Shown: positions 52,841 to 64,000, counted from the first letter of the stretch. The stretch is 64,000 bases of DNA from Megascapheus bottae (GCA_024803745.1 JANJXV010000261.1:499501-563500); one strand, 5' to 3'. Numbers and translations: made by a program. The notes: generated from the letters alone by a model not told the origin.

Positions 52841-54600
52841 TTACCCTAACCCTAACCCTAATCCTAACCCGAACCCTAACCCTAACCCTAACCTAACCCT
52901 AACCTTAATGCTAATTCTAACCCTCACCCAAACCCTTACCCTAAACCTAAACCTAAACCTAACCCTAGCCCTAACCCTTACCCTTACACTAACCGTAACC
53001 CTAAACCTAACCCTAACCCTAACCATAAAACCTAACCCTAACCCTAACCCTTACCCTTACACTAACCCTAACCCTCCCCCTAGTCCTTACCCTTACCCTA
53101 TCCCTAACCCTAACCATGACCTTAACCTAACCCTAACCCTAAACTCTAACCCTAACCCTAACCCTAACCCTAACCCATAACCCTAACCCTAAACCTAACC
53201 CTAAACTCTAACCCTAACCCTAGCCATAACCCTAAACCTTACCCTTATCCTAACCCTACACCTAACCCTAAAATTTACCCTTACCTAACCCCAATCCTAA
53301 CCCTAACCCTAACCCTAAACCTCACCCTAACCCTAACCCTAACCCTAAACCTAATGCTAACCCTAACCCCTAACCCTAATCCTAACCCTAACAATAACCC
53401 TAACAATAACCTAACCCTAACTTAATGCTAATTCTAACCCTAACCCTAACCCATACCCTAAACCTAACCTTAACCCTAACCCTAACCCTAAGCCTTACAC
53501 TTACCCTAACCCTAACCCTAACCCTAACCCTAATCCTTACCCTAACCCTAACCCCAACACTTACCCTTACCCTTACCCTAACCCTAACGCTAACCTTTAC
53601 CCCAACCCTAACCTAACCATAACCCTAACCCTAACCCTTACCCTTGCCCTAACCCTAACCCTAAAATTAACCCTAATCCTAACCTAACCCTAACCCTTAC
53701 CCTAACCCTAACCCTAATACTCACCCTAACCCTTACCCTTACCCTAAGCCTAACCCTAACCCTTATCCTTACCCTTACCCTAACCCTAACCCTAACCCTA
53801 AACCTAACCCTAACTCTTACCCTTATCCTAACACTAACTCTAACCTTAACCCAAACCCTAACCCTAACGCTAACCCTTACACTTTCCCTAACGTTAACAC
53901 TAACTCTAACACTTAAACTTACCCTAAACTTAACCCTAACCCTAAACCTAACCCTAACCATAACCCTAAACGTTAACACTAACCCCTAACCCTAACCGTA
54001 ACACTAACACTTACCCCAACCCTAAACCTAACCCTAACCCTAACCATTACCCTAACACTAACCCTAACCCTAGCCCTAACCCTAACACTTATCCTTACTC
54101 TAATCCTAACCCTAACCTAACCCTTACCCTAATCCTAACCCTAACTCTAACCCTAACACTTACCATTACCCTAACCCTAACCCTAACCCTAACCCTAAAC
54201 CTTACCCTAACACTAACCCTAACCCTAACCCTAACACTTACCCTTACCCTAACCCCAACCCTAATCCTAACCCTAACCCTAACCCTTGCACTTATCCTAA
54301 CCCTAAACCTAAGCCTAACACTTACCCTTATCGTAAAGCCTACCCTAACCGTAACCCTAACCCTAACCCTTACCCTAACCCTAACCCTAACCGTAACCAT
54401 TACCCTTACCCTAAACCTAAACCTAAACCTAACCCTAACCCTTTCCCTTACCCCAAACCTAAACCTAAGCCTAACCCTAACCCTAAAACATACCCTTATC
54501 CTTACCTTAACCCTAACCCTAACCCGAACCCTTCCCTTACCCTAACGCTAACCCTTACCCTTTCCTTAACCGTAACCCTAACCCTAACAGTTACCCTCAC
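52841..54600. repeat. Diverged higher-order unit H5
   Basis: Keeps the H order: TTAATGCTAATTC near 52906, CCTACACC near 53248, AACCTCACCC near 53319, AACAATAACCC near 53390, CTTGCCC near 53643, AATACTCACCC near 53716, the anchor as CCTAAACGTTAACACTAACC at 53965, CGTAAAGCC at 54332 and AACAGTTACC at 54596. The CCCAGAAC mark is replaced near 53100 by CCCTAACCATGACC. It is clearly older than H1-H4. Confidence 0.85.
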
Positions 54601-55640
54601 CCTAACGCTAACCTAACCCTAACCTTAACCCTAACCCTAAAATACCCTTACCCTAACACTAACCCTAACCCTAACCGTAACCCTAAACCTAAACCTAACC
54701 CTAACCCTAACCCTAACCGTTAAACTAACCCTATCCCTAACCCTAAACTTTACCCTTACCCTAAACCTAACCCTAACCCTAACACTAACCCTAACGCTTA
54801 CCCTAACCCTAACACTAACCCTAACCCTTATCCTAACCCTAACCCTAACCCTAACCTTAAACGTTAACCTAACCCTAACAATAACCCTAACCTCTAACCC
54901 TAACCCTTACCCTAACCCAAGCCTAACCCTAACCCTAACCCCTAACCCTAACCCTAACACTAACCCCTATCCCTAACCATAACCCTAACACTTACCCTTA
55001 TCCTAACCCTAACCCTAACTCTAACACTTACCCTTACCCTAACCCCTAACCCTAACCCTAAACCTAACCCTAACCTTAACACTAACCCTAACCCTTACCA
55101 GAACCCTAACCAAAACCCTAACCTTAACCGTAACCCTAGCCCTAATCCTTACCCTTACCCTAAAACTAACCCTAACCCTAACCCTAACCCTAACCCTAAG
55201 CGTAACAATTGCCCTTACCCTAACCCTAACCCTAAACCTAACACTAACCCTAACCCTAACCCTTATCCTTACCCAACCCCAACCCTAAACCTAACCCTAA
55301 CCCTAACACCTAACCCTAACCCTAACCCTTACACTTATTCTAAACCTAACCCTAACACTTACCTTACCCTAACCCCTACCCTAACCCTAACCCTAACCCT
55401 AACACTTACCTTTACCCTAACCCTAACCCTAACCTTAACCCCAACCCCAAACCTAACCCTAACACTAACCCTAACTATTACCCTTACCCTAACCCTAAAC
55501 CTAAACCTAACCCTAACCCTAACCCTAACCCTTACACTAACACTAACACTAATCCTAACCCTAACTCTTACCCTTAACTTTACCCTAACCCTAACAATAA
55601 ACCTAAACCTAACCCTAAGCCTAACACTAAACCTAACCCC
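54601..55640. repeat. Unassigned degenerate CCCTAA repeat
   Basis: Gene-free, with many scattered variants and no recognised long duplicate. Notable local variants are CCAGAACCC near 55099, CAATTGCCC near 55206 and AAATACCC near 54642. Confidence 0.7.
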
Positions 55641-56878
55641 TAACACTAACAATAACCCTAACTCTTACCCTTATCCTAACCCTAACCCTAACCCTAACAC
55701 TTACCCTTACCCTAACCCCATCCCTAACCCTAAAACTAACCCTAACCCTTACCCTAAACCTAACCCTAACCCTAACAATTACCATTACCCTAACGCTAAT
55801 TCTAACCCTAACCCTAACCCTAACCCTTAACCTAACACATACACTTACCCTAACCCTAACCCTTACCGTAACCCTAAACCTAAACGTAACCCTAAACCTG
55901 ACCCTTACACTTAACCTCACCCTAACCCTAAACGTAAACGTAACCCTAACCCTAACCCTAACCTTAACCCTAAATGCTTATCCTTACCCTAACCCTAACC
56001 CTAAACCTAACCCTAACCCTAACCCTAACCTTAACCCTAACCCTTTTCTTTACGCTAACCCTAACCCTAACCCTAACCCTAAACCTAACACTTACCCTTA
56101 CTCTAACCCTAACCCTAAACCTAACTCTAACCCTTACCCTTACCCTAAATCTAACCCTAACCCTAACCACAACCCTAATCCTTACCCTTACCTAACCCTA
56201 ACCCTAAACCTAACCCTAACCATAAACCTAACATTAACCCTAACCCTAACCATTATCCTTACCCTAACCCTAACCCTAAAACTCACCCTAACTCTAAATC
56301 TAACCCTAACCCTAACCCTAACCCCTAACCCTAACCCTAACCCTTAACCTTACCCTAACCCTAACCCTAACCATTACCCTTATACTAACCCTGACCCTAA
56401 ACTTAACCCCAACCCTAAACCTAACTGTAAACCTTAACATAACCCTTACCCTAACCCTAACACTTACCCTCACCATAACCCTAAACCTTACCCTAACCCT
56501 AACCTTAACACTTACCCTTACCCTAACCCTAACCCTTACCCTAACCCTAACCCTAATCCTAACCCTAACACTTACCCTAACCCTAACCCTAACCCTTACC
56601 CTAACCCTAACCCTAACCCTACCCTTACCCTAATCCTAACACTAACCCTAACCCGAACCCCTAACCCTAACCCTTAACATAACCCTGACCCTAACCCTAA
56701 CCCTAACCCTTACCCTTACCTTTACCCTAACCCTAAACCTAACTCTAACCCTAACCCTAAACCTAACCCTTACCCTAACCCTAACCCTTACCCTAACACT
56801 ACCCCTAACCCTAAACCTAACCTTAAACCTAACCCTAAGCATAACCCCAAACCTAACCCTTACCCTTACCCTTACCCT
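55641..56878. repeat. Family G, copy 2
   Basis: Matches about 35820-37060 at offset 19.8-19.9 kb. The order is AAACGTAACCC, CCTGACCCTTACAC, paired AACGTAAACGTAACC near 55930, AATGCTTATCC near 55973, AACATTAACCC, AAAACTCACCC at 56278, CTTATACTAACCCTGACC, CTTAACATAACCCTGACC near 56673. It ends in four consecutive CCCTTA units at 56857-56880. Confidence 0.8.
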
Positions 56879-56879
56879 T

Positions 56880-58255
56880 ACCCTAACCCTAACCCTAACC
56901 CTAACCCTAACCATGACCTTAACCTAACCCTAACCCTAACCCTAACCTTAACCCCTAAACCTAACCCTAACCCTAATCCTTACCATTATCCTAACACTAA
57001 ACCTAACCCTATCACTTACCCTTACCCTAACCCCTAGCGTAACCCTAACCCTAACCCTATCCCTTACCCTAACCGTAACCCTAACCGTAACCCTAAACCT
57101 TACACTTACCCTAAACCTAAACCTAACCCTTACCCTAATCCTAAACCTAACCCTAACCCTAAACCTTACCCTTATCTTAACCCTAACCCTAACCCTTACC
57201 CTTACCCTAACGCTATCCCTAACCCTAACCCTAACCCTAATACAGACCCTTACCCTAACCCTAACCCTAACCTTAACCGTAACCCTAAACCTAACCCTAA
57301 ACCTAACCCTAACCCTAACCCATACCCTAAAACTAACCCTAACCCTAACCCTTACCCTTACCCTAACCCTAACCCTAACCTTAACCCAAACCTTACCCTA
57401 ACCCTAACCCTAACCCTTACCCTAACCCTAACCCTAACCCTACACTTACCCTAATCCTAACCCTAACCCTAACCCTAACCCCTAACCCTAAACCTTAACA
57501 TAACCCTGACCCTAACCCTAACCCTAATCCTTACCCTAACCCTAACCCTAATCCTAACCCTAACCCTTACCCTTACCTAACTCTAATCCTAAACCTAAAC
57601 CTAAATCTAATCCTAACCCTAACCTTAACCCTAACCGTTATCCTTACCCTAACCCTAACCCTAACCCTAACCCTAGCCTTAAACGTAACCGTAAACCTAA
57701 CCCTAACCCTAATCCTAACCCTTACCCTTACCCTAACCCTAACCCTAACAGTAACCCTTACCCTTACCCTAACCCTAACCCTAACCCTAAACTTAACGCA
57801 ACCCTAACCCTAACCCTAACCCTAACACTTACACTTACCCTAACCCTAGCGCTAAACCTAACTCTAACCCTAACCCTAACCCTTACCCTTACCCTAAACC
57901 TAACCCTAATCCTAACTCTAACCCTTACCCTTACCCTAACCCTAACGCTAAACCTAACCCTAATCCTAACCCTAACCCTATCCTTAGCCATAAACCTAAC
58001 CTTAACCCTAACCCTAAGCCTTACCCTAACCCTAAACCTGGCCCTAACCCTATCCCTAAACCTAACCCTAACCCTAACACTTACCCTAACCCTAACCCTA
58101 ACCATTGCCCTTATCCTAACCCTAACCCTAAACTTAACCCCAACCCTAAACCTAACCGTAAACCTAACCCTAACCCTAACCCATACCCTAAACCTAACCC
58201 TAACCCTAACCCTTACCCTTACCCTAACCCTAACCCTAACCTTAACCCAACCCTT
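56880..58255. repeat. Family K tandem duplication, copy 1 (about 1.38 kb)
   Basis: CCATGACCTT at 56911 recurs at 58490, and ACCCCTAAACC near 56951 at 58530 (offset 1579). Then come CACTAAACCTAACCCTATCAC, CCCCTAGC, CCGTTATCC near 57635 and 59226, TAGCGCTA at 57847 and 59432 (offset 1585), CCTTAGCCATAAACC, and CCTGGCCC near 58028 and 59617. The stretch 57764-58100 is also related to family D. Confidence 0.9.
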
Positions 58256-58459
58256 ACCCTATCCCTAACCCTAAACCTAACCCTTACCCTTACCCTAACA
58301 CATACCCTTACCCTAACCCTAACCCTAATCCTTACCCTAACCCTAACCCTAATCCTAACCCTAACCCTTACCCTTACCTAACCCTAATCCTAAACCTAAC
58401 CCTAAACCTAATCCTAACCCTAACCTTATCCCTAACCGTTATCCTTACCCTAACCATAA
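58256..58459. repeat. Spacer with a third K fragment
   Basis: CCTACCCTAATCCTAAACC-type order and CCTTATCCCTAACCGTTATCC near 58425 repeat part of 57523-57650. This gives a short extra fragment of K between the two full copies. Confidence 0.68.
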
Positions 58460-59835
58460 CCCTAACCCTAACCCTAACCCTAACCCTAACCATGACCTTA
58501 ACCTAACCCTAACCCTAACCCTAACCTTAACCCCTAAACCTAAACCTAACTCTAATCCTTACCATTATCCTAACACTAAACCTAACCCTATCACTTAACC
58601 TTACCCTAACCCCTAGCCTAACCCTAACCCTAACCCTATCCCTTACCCTAACCCTAACCCTAACCGTAACCGTAAACCTTACACTTACCCTAAACCTAAA
58701 CCTAACCCTTACCCTAATCCTAACCCTAACCCTAACCCTAAACCTTACCCTTATCTTAACCCTAACCCTAACCCTTATCCTTACCCTAACGCTATCCCTA
58801 ACCCTAACCCTAACCCTAATACATACCCTTACCCTAACCCTAACCCTAACCTTAACCGTAACCCTAAACCTAAGCTTAAACCTAACCCTAACCCTAACCC
58901 ATACCCAAAACCTAACCGTAACCCTAACCCTTACCCTTACCCTAACCCTAATCCTAACCTTAACCCAACCCTTACCCTAACCCTAACCCTAACCCTAACC
59001 CTAACCCTTACCCTAACCCTAACCCTAACCCTACACTTACCCTAATCCTAACCCTAACCCTAACCCTAACCCTTAACCCTAAACCTTAACATAACCCTGA
59101 CCCTAACCCTAACCCTAATCCTTACCCTAACCCTAATCCTAATCCTAACCCTAACCCTTACCCTTACCTAACCCTAATCCTAAACCTAACCCTAAATCTA
59201 ATCCTAACCCTAACCTTAACCCTAACCGTTATCCTTACCCTAACCCTAACCCTAACCCTAACCCTAGCCTTAAACGTAACCGTAAACCTAACCCTAACCC
59301 TAACCCTTACCCTTACCCTAACCGTAACCCTAACAGTAACCCTTACCCTTACCCTAACCCTAACCCTAACCCTAACCTTAATGCAACCCTAACCCTAACC
59401 CTAACCCTAACACTTACACTTACCCTAACCCTAGCGCTAATCCTAACCCTAACCCTAACCCTTACCCTTACCCTAAACCTAACCCTAATCCTAACTCTAA
59501 CCCTTACCCTTACCCTAACCCTAACCCTAAACCTAACCCTAATCCTAACCCTAACCCTATCCTTAGCCATAAACCTAACCTTAACCCTAACCCTAACCCT
59601 TACCCTAACCCTAAACCTGGCCCTAACCCTATCCCTAAACCTAACCCTAACCCTAACACTTACCCTAACCCTAACCCTAACCATTGCCCTTATCCTAACC
59701 CTAACCCTAAACTTAACCCCAACCCTAAACCTAACCGTAAACCTAACCCTAACCCTAACCCATACCCTAAACCTAACCCTAACCCTAACCCTTACCCTAA
59801 CCCTAACCCTAACCCTAACCTTAACCCAACCCTTA
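58460..59835. repeat. Family K tandem duplication, copy 2
   Basis: Second copy of 56880-58255. It keeps all K marks, including CCATGACCTT, AATACATACCC near 58818 (AATACAGACCC in copy 1) and AACCCAACCCTTACCC at the end. After TAGCGCTA it reads ATCC where most other occurrences in the window read AACC. Confidence 0.9.
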
Positions 59836-60769
59836 CCCTAACCCTAACCCTAACCCTAACCCTTACCCTTGTACTAAACCTGGCCCTAAACTTAAACCCA
59901 ACCCTAAACCTAACCCTAACTCTAACCTCAAACCTAACCATAACCATAACCCCAAACCTAACCCATACCCTTACCCTAAACCTACCCCTAAGCCTAACCC
60001 TAACCCTAACCCTAACTCTAAACTTAACCCTAACCCTAACCCTAACCCTTGCCCTTACCCTAACCCTAACCCTAAAACTATCACTAACCCTAACCCTAAC
60101 CCTAACCCTTAACCTTAACCTAACCGTAACCCTAACTCTAACCTTAACCCAACCCTAAACCTAACCCTAACCCTAACCCGAACCCTAACCCTTACCCTTA
60201 CCCTAACACTAACTCTGAACCTAAACCGAACAATAACCCTATCCCTAACCATAATTCTTATCCTAACCCTAACCCTAACCCTAAACCTAACCCTAACCCT
60301 ACCCCTAACCCTTACCCTTTTCCTAACCCTAACCCTAAACCTAACACTTACCCTTACCCTAACCCTAAACCTAACCCTAAAACTAACCCTAACCCTAACC
60401 CTAACATTAACCCAACCCTAACCCTAACTCTAATCCTTACCCTAACACTAACTCTAACCATAATCCTTACCCTAACCCTAACCCTACCCCTAACCCTCAC
60501 CCTTTCCCTAACCATAACACTAACCCTAACCCATACACTTACCCTAACCCTAAACCTAACCCTAAACCTAACCCTAACGCTAACCCTAACACTAACCTGA
60601 AACCCTAACACTAACCCTAACCCCTAACCCTAACCCTTAACCTAACCCTAACCCTAACCCTAACCCTAACCCTAACACATACCCTTAATCTAACCCTAAC
60701 CCTAGCCTTAACCGTAACCCTAAACCTAACCCTAACCCTAAACCTTACCCTTACCCTAACCTACCCCTA
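59836..60769. repeat. Degenerate repeat with D-type and E-type fragments
   Basis: Gene-free. The part 59920-60115 matches 21580-21780 and 62985-63190 (AACCATAACCATAACCCC, then CCCTTGCCC, then CTATCACTAACC). CTGAACCTAAACCGAACAA near 60214 recurs near 61632. A related CTGAACCTAAACCGAACC lies in both B copies (13288, 16188) and near 37009. Confidence 0.75.
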
Positions 60770-61600
60770 ACCGTAACCCTTACCCTTACCCTAACCCTAA
60801 CCCTAACCTTAACGCAACCCTAAACCTAACCCTAACCCTAACCCTAACACTTACACTTACCTTAACCCTAGCGCTAAACCTAACCCTTACCCTTACCCTA
60901 ACCCTAACCCTAAACCTAACCCTAATCCTAACCCTAACCCTAACCTTAGCCATAAACCTTACCCTTACCCTAATCCTAACCCTAACCCTAACACTAAACC
61001 TAACCCTAAACGTAAACCTAACCATTACCCTTACCATAACCCTAACCCTAATCCTAACCCTTACTCTAACATTAACCCTAACCCTAAACCTAAACCTAAC
61101 CCTTATCCTTACCCTAACCCTAACCCTTACCCTTACCCTAACATTAACCCTAACCCTAACCCTAACCCTTACTCTAACCCTAAGCCTAACCCTAACCCTA
61201 AACCTAACCCTAACCCTAACCATTATCTTTACCCTAACCCTAAACCTAAACGTAACCTAACCCTTACTCTTACCCTTACCCTCACCTAAACTTGAACCTA
61301 ACCCTAACCCTAACCCTAAACTTAACCCTAAACCCTTATCCTTTCCCTAACCCTAACCCTAACCATAATCTAACCCTAACCCTAACCTTAACCCTAACCC
61401 TTTCCCTTAACCTAACCCTAACCCTAACCCTAACCATAAACCTAACATTAACCCTAACCTTAACCGTTATCCTTACCCTAACCCTAAACCTAAAACTAAC
61501 CCTAACCTTAACCCTAAACCTAACCCCTACCCCTTACCCTTACCCTAACCCTAACCCTAACCCAAACCCTTACCCTAAACCTAACCCTAACCCGAACCCG
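60770..61600. repeat. Family D, copy 2
   Basis: The order is TTAACGCAACCC near 60808, TAGCGCTAAACC at 60869, CCTTAGCCATAAACC, CTTACTCTAACATTAACC, CTTACTCTTACCC, then CCTCACCTAAACTTGAACC near 61281, AAACCCTTATCC and AACATTAACCC. The same order occurs in D1 and D3. A perfectly shared CTTGAACC links D2 and D3 against CTTAAACC in D1. Confidence 0.86.
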
Positions 61601-61999
61601 AACCCTAACCCTTAACCTATCCTAACACTAACTCTGAACCTAAACCGAACAATAACCCTATCCCTAACCCTAACTCTTATCCTTACCCTAACCCTAACCC
61701 TAAACCTAACCCTAACCCTACACCTAAACCTTACCCTTTCCCTAACCCTAACCCTAAACCTAACCCTTACCCTTACCCTAACCCTAAACCTAACCCTAAA
61801 CCTAACCCTAACCCTAACCCTAAACCTTACCCTTATCTTAAGCCTAACCCTAAACCTAACCCTTACCCCTACCCTAAGGCTAAACCTAACCCTAACCCTA
61901 ACTCTAACCCTAACCCTAACACATATCCTTACCCTAACCCTAACCCTAGCCTTAACCGTAACCCTAAACTAACCATAACCCTAACCCTTACCCTTACCC
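61601..61999. repeat. Degenerate repeat between D2 and D3
   Basis: Gene-free. CTGAACCTAAACCGAACAAT near 61632 matches 60214. After it come CCTACACCTAAACC and CTTATCTTAAGCC, then ACACATATCC near 61919, in an order like that of 60240-60730. This suggests a tandem unit of about 1.4 kb spanning 60214-61632. Confidence 0.68.
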
Positions 62000-63240
62000 T
62001 AACCCTAACCCTAACCGTAACCCTTACCCTTACCCTACCCCTAACCCTCACCTTAACGCAAACCTAAACCTAACCCTAACCCCATCCCTAACACTTACAC
62101 TAACCCTAACCCTAGCGCTAAACCTAACCCTAACCCTAACCCTAACCCTTACCCTAAACCTAACCCTAATCCTAACTCTAACCCTTACCCTTACCCTTAC
62201 CCTAACCCTAACCCTAAACCTAACCCTAATCCTAACCCTAACCCTAACCTTATCCATAAACCTTATCCTTACCCTAAACCTAACACTAACCCTAACACTA
62301 AAAATAACCCTAAACCTAAACCTAACCTTAACCCTAACCCTAACCCTAACCCTAATCCTAACCCTTAACCTAACACTAACCCTAACCCTAACCCTAACCC
62401 TTACCCTTACCCTAAACCTAACCCTAACCCTTACCCGTACCCTAACATTAACCCTAACCCTAACCCTTACTCTAACCCTAAGCCTAACCCTAAACCTAAA
62501 CCTAACCATAACCCTAACCCTTACCTTTACCCTAACCCTAAACCTAAATGTAACCCTAACCCTTACTCTTACCCTTACCCTCACCTAAACTTGAACCTAA
62601 CCCTAACCCTAACCCTAACACTAACCTTAACCCTAAACCCTTATCCTTACCCTAACCCTAACCCTAACCATGAACCTAACCCTAACCCTAACCTTAACCC
62701 TAACCCTTTCCCTTAACCTAACCCTAAACCTAACCATAAACCTAACATTAACCCTAACCTTAACCGTTATCCTTTCCCTAACCCTAAACCTACAACTAAC
62801 CCTAACCCTAACCATAACCCTAACCCCTACCCCTAACCCTACCCCTTACCCTTACCCTAACCCTAACCCTAATCCTAAACCTAACACTTACCATAACCCT
62901 AACCCTCACCATTACCCTTATACTAAACCTGACCCTAAACTTAAACCCAGCCCTAAACCTAACCCTAACACTAACCCTAACCATAACCTCAAACCTAACC
63001 ATAACCATAACCCCAAACCTGACCCTTACCCTTACCCTAAACCTAAAGCTAAGCCAAACCCTAACCCTAACCCTAACCCTAACCCTAACCCTAACTCTAA
63101 ACTTAACCCTAACCCTAACCCTAACCCTTGCCCTTACCCTAACCCTAACCCTAAACCTATCACTAACCCTAACCCTAACCCTAACCATTAAACTTAAGCT
63201 AACCCTAACCCTAACCCTAACCTTAACCGAACCCTAAACC
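62000..63240. repeat. Family D, copy 3
   Basis: The order is TTAACGCAAACC near 62053, TAGCGCTAAACC at 62113, CCTTATCCATAAACC, CTTACTCTAACC, AAATGTAACCC, then CCTCACCTAAACTTGAACC near 62579, CCATGAACC near 62669, AACATTAACC, CTTATACTAAACCTGACC near 62909, AACCATAACCATAACCCC near 62997, CCCTTGCCC and CCTATCACTAACC near 63157. It is the most complete counterpart of D1 at 20460-21800. Confidence 0.86.
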
Positions 63241-64000
63241 CAACCCTAATTCTAACCCTATACCTTACCCTTACCCTAACCCTAGCGCTAAACCTAACCA
63301 CAACCCTTACCCTTACGCTAACCCTAACCCTAAACCTAACCCTAAACCTAACTCTAACCATAACCTTAACCCTAACCCTTATTCTTACCCTAATTCTAAC
63401 CCTAAACCTAACCCTAAACCTAGACCTAACCTTTGCCCTACCCTAACCCTAACTCTAAACCTAACCCTAACACTTACCCTAACACTAACCGTAACCCTAA
63501 CCCTAACACTTACCCGTACCCTAACCCTAACCCTAACCTTTACCCTTACCCTAACCCTAACCCTAACCTGAACCCTTACCCTTACCCTTACCCTAACACT
63601 AACCCTAACCCAAACCCTAAACCTAACCCTAACCCTAACCCTAAGCCTTACCCTTTCCCTAACCCTAACGCTAAACCTAACCCTTACCCTTACCCTAACC
63701 CTAAACCTAACCCTAACCCTATCCCTAACCCTAACCTTAACCCAACCCTAATCCTATCCCTAACCCTTATTCTATCCCTAACCCTAACCCTAACCCTTAC
63801 CTATACTCTAACCCTAAACCTGACCCTAAACCTAACCCTAACCCTAACACTAAGCCTAAGCTTAAACCTAACCCAAACCCAAACCCTAACCCTAACCCGT
63901 ACCTTTCCCTAACCCTAACCCTAAAACTAACCCTAACCGTAACCCTAACCCTGAGCCTTACCCTTACCCTAACCCTAACCCTAACCCTTACCCTACACCT
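63241..64000. repeat. Degenerate repeat ending in a truncated E-type start
   Basis: Gene-free. TAGCGCTAAACC at 63283. From about 63720 the order (CCTTAACCCAACCC, CTAAGCCTAAGCTTAAACC near 63850, CCCGTACCTTTCCC near 63897, CTTACCCTACACC at the end) follows that of 22262-22570 and 24512-24810. The window stops inside this block, so more of the family probably lies to the right. Confidence 0.75.

Larger units (their letters stand above)
1..64000. repeat. Degenerate telomere-type (CCCTAA/TTAGGG)n block filling the window
   Basis: Every line of the window is made of CCCTAA or one-base variants of it. Common variants are CCCTTA, ACCTAA, CACTAA, CCTTAA, CGCTAA, CCATAA, CCCTAT and CCCCAA. The + strand is almost devoid of G and the polarity never flips. 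The longest perfect runs I found are about six hexamers (for example 2581-2616, 24209-24244, 52026-52061, 63059-63094). Five-base and seven-base units shift the register at intervals. TTAGGG is the telomere repeat of vertebrates, many other animals, many fungi and some protists. I infer a subtelomeric or interstitial array. The G-rich strand would offer TRF- and POT1-type sites and G-quadruplexes wherever perfect runs survive. No gene, RNA or transposon is visible. Confidence 0.97.

Noticed and set aside
1..64000. CRISPR array
   Set aside because: There are no constant repeats separated by unique spacers. Periodicity is six bases, and the larger units are 0.1-2.8 kb.
1..64000. Functional chromosome end (fresh telomere)
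   Set aside because: Perfect runs reach only about six hexamers and do not lengthen toward either edge. Degeneracy is similar throughout.
1..64000. Plant-type CCCTAAA telomere repeat
   Set aside because: Seven-base CCCTAAA units appear only sporadically, as in the H anchor. The working period is six.
1..64000. Pure sequencing error on a perfect telomere
   Set aside because: Ordered strings of rare variants recur in separate copies, which random error would not produce. Assembly duplication of some blocks remains possible.
1..64000. tRNA, rRNA or small RNA genes
   Set aside because: The + strand has almost no G and so cannot form the needed stems. No tRNA boxes or rRNA core motifs were seen on either strand.

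Overview
The window is one uninterrupted block of degenerate telomere-type DNA. The + strand is built from the hexamer CCCTAA and its one-base variants from first to last base, and is almost free of G. The complementary strand is therefore TTAGGG-like throughout, and the orientation never inverts. I found no unique sequence, no credible protein gene, no RNA gene, no transposon, no CRISPR array and no promoter. The DNA must come from a eukaryote with TTAGGG-type telomeres (vertebrates, many other animals, many fungi and several protists have these). Nothing here narrows that further. If the block is attached to a chromosome end, the C-rich strand reading left to right places the terminus to the left. 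Uninterrupted CCCTAA runs reach only about six hexamers where I looked, so this is an old, mutated telomeric or subtelomeric (or interstitial) array rather than a fresh telomerase-made tip.

The long open frames are a property of the repeat. CCCTAA leaves two of three frames open on each strand, giving Leu-Thr or Pro-Asn on the + strand and Arg-Val or Leu-Gly on the - strand. They are not annotated as genes.

The informative structure is the pattern of variant hexamers, which acts as a barcode. It shows that the block grew by repeated segmental duplication of already degenerate sequence. Layout: family A at 1-1320 and 3951-5270; a diverged relative of the 40-49 kb array at 2641-3300; a tandem pair at 7261-9130; a near-identical 2.75 kb tandem pair (B) at 11.2-16.8 kb; families C, D and E interleaved from 16.8 to 31.3 kb (C1 C2 D1 E1 E2 C3 C4 E3); mostly unassigned degenerate repeat at 31.3-35.3 kb with one 120 bp duplication; family G at 35.3-37.1 and 55.6-56.9 kb; family X at 39.3-40.3 and 43.1-44.0 kb; a higher-order array (H1-H4, units of 1.96-2.45 kb) at 40.5-49.3 kb; a 1.66 kb tandem pair at 49.5-52.8 kb; a diverged H copy at 52.8-54.6 kb; a 1.58 kb tandem pair (K) at 56.9-59.8 kb; further D copies at 60.8-63.2 kb; and at the right edge a truncated relative of the lead-in to E.

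Several copies are mosaics. H2 carries an imported X segment. H3 carries a ~120 bp patch with variants otherwise seen only in H2. C3 has a 627 bp internal deletion relative to C4. The best reading is a telomere-derived higher-order satellite evolving by unequal exchange and conversion. All copy relationships were found by eye from shared variants. Block edges are approximate to tens of bases, and identities were not computed.
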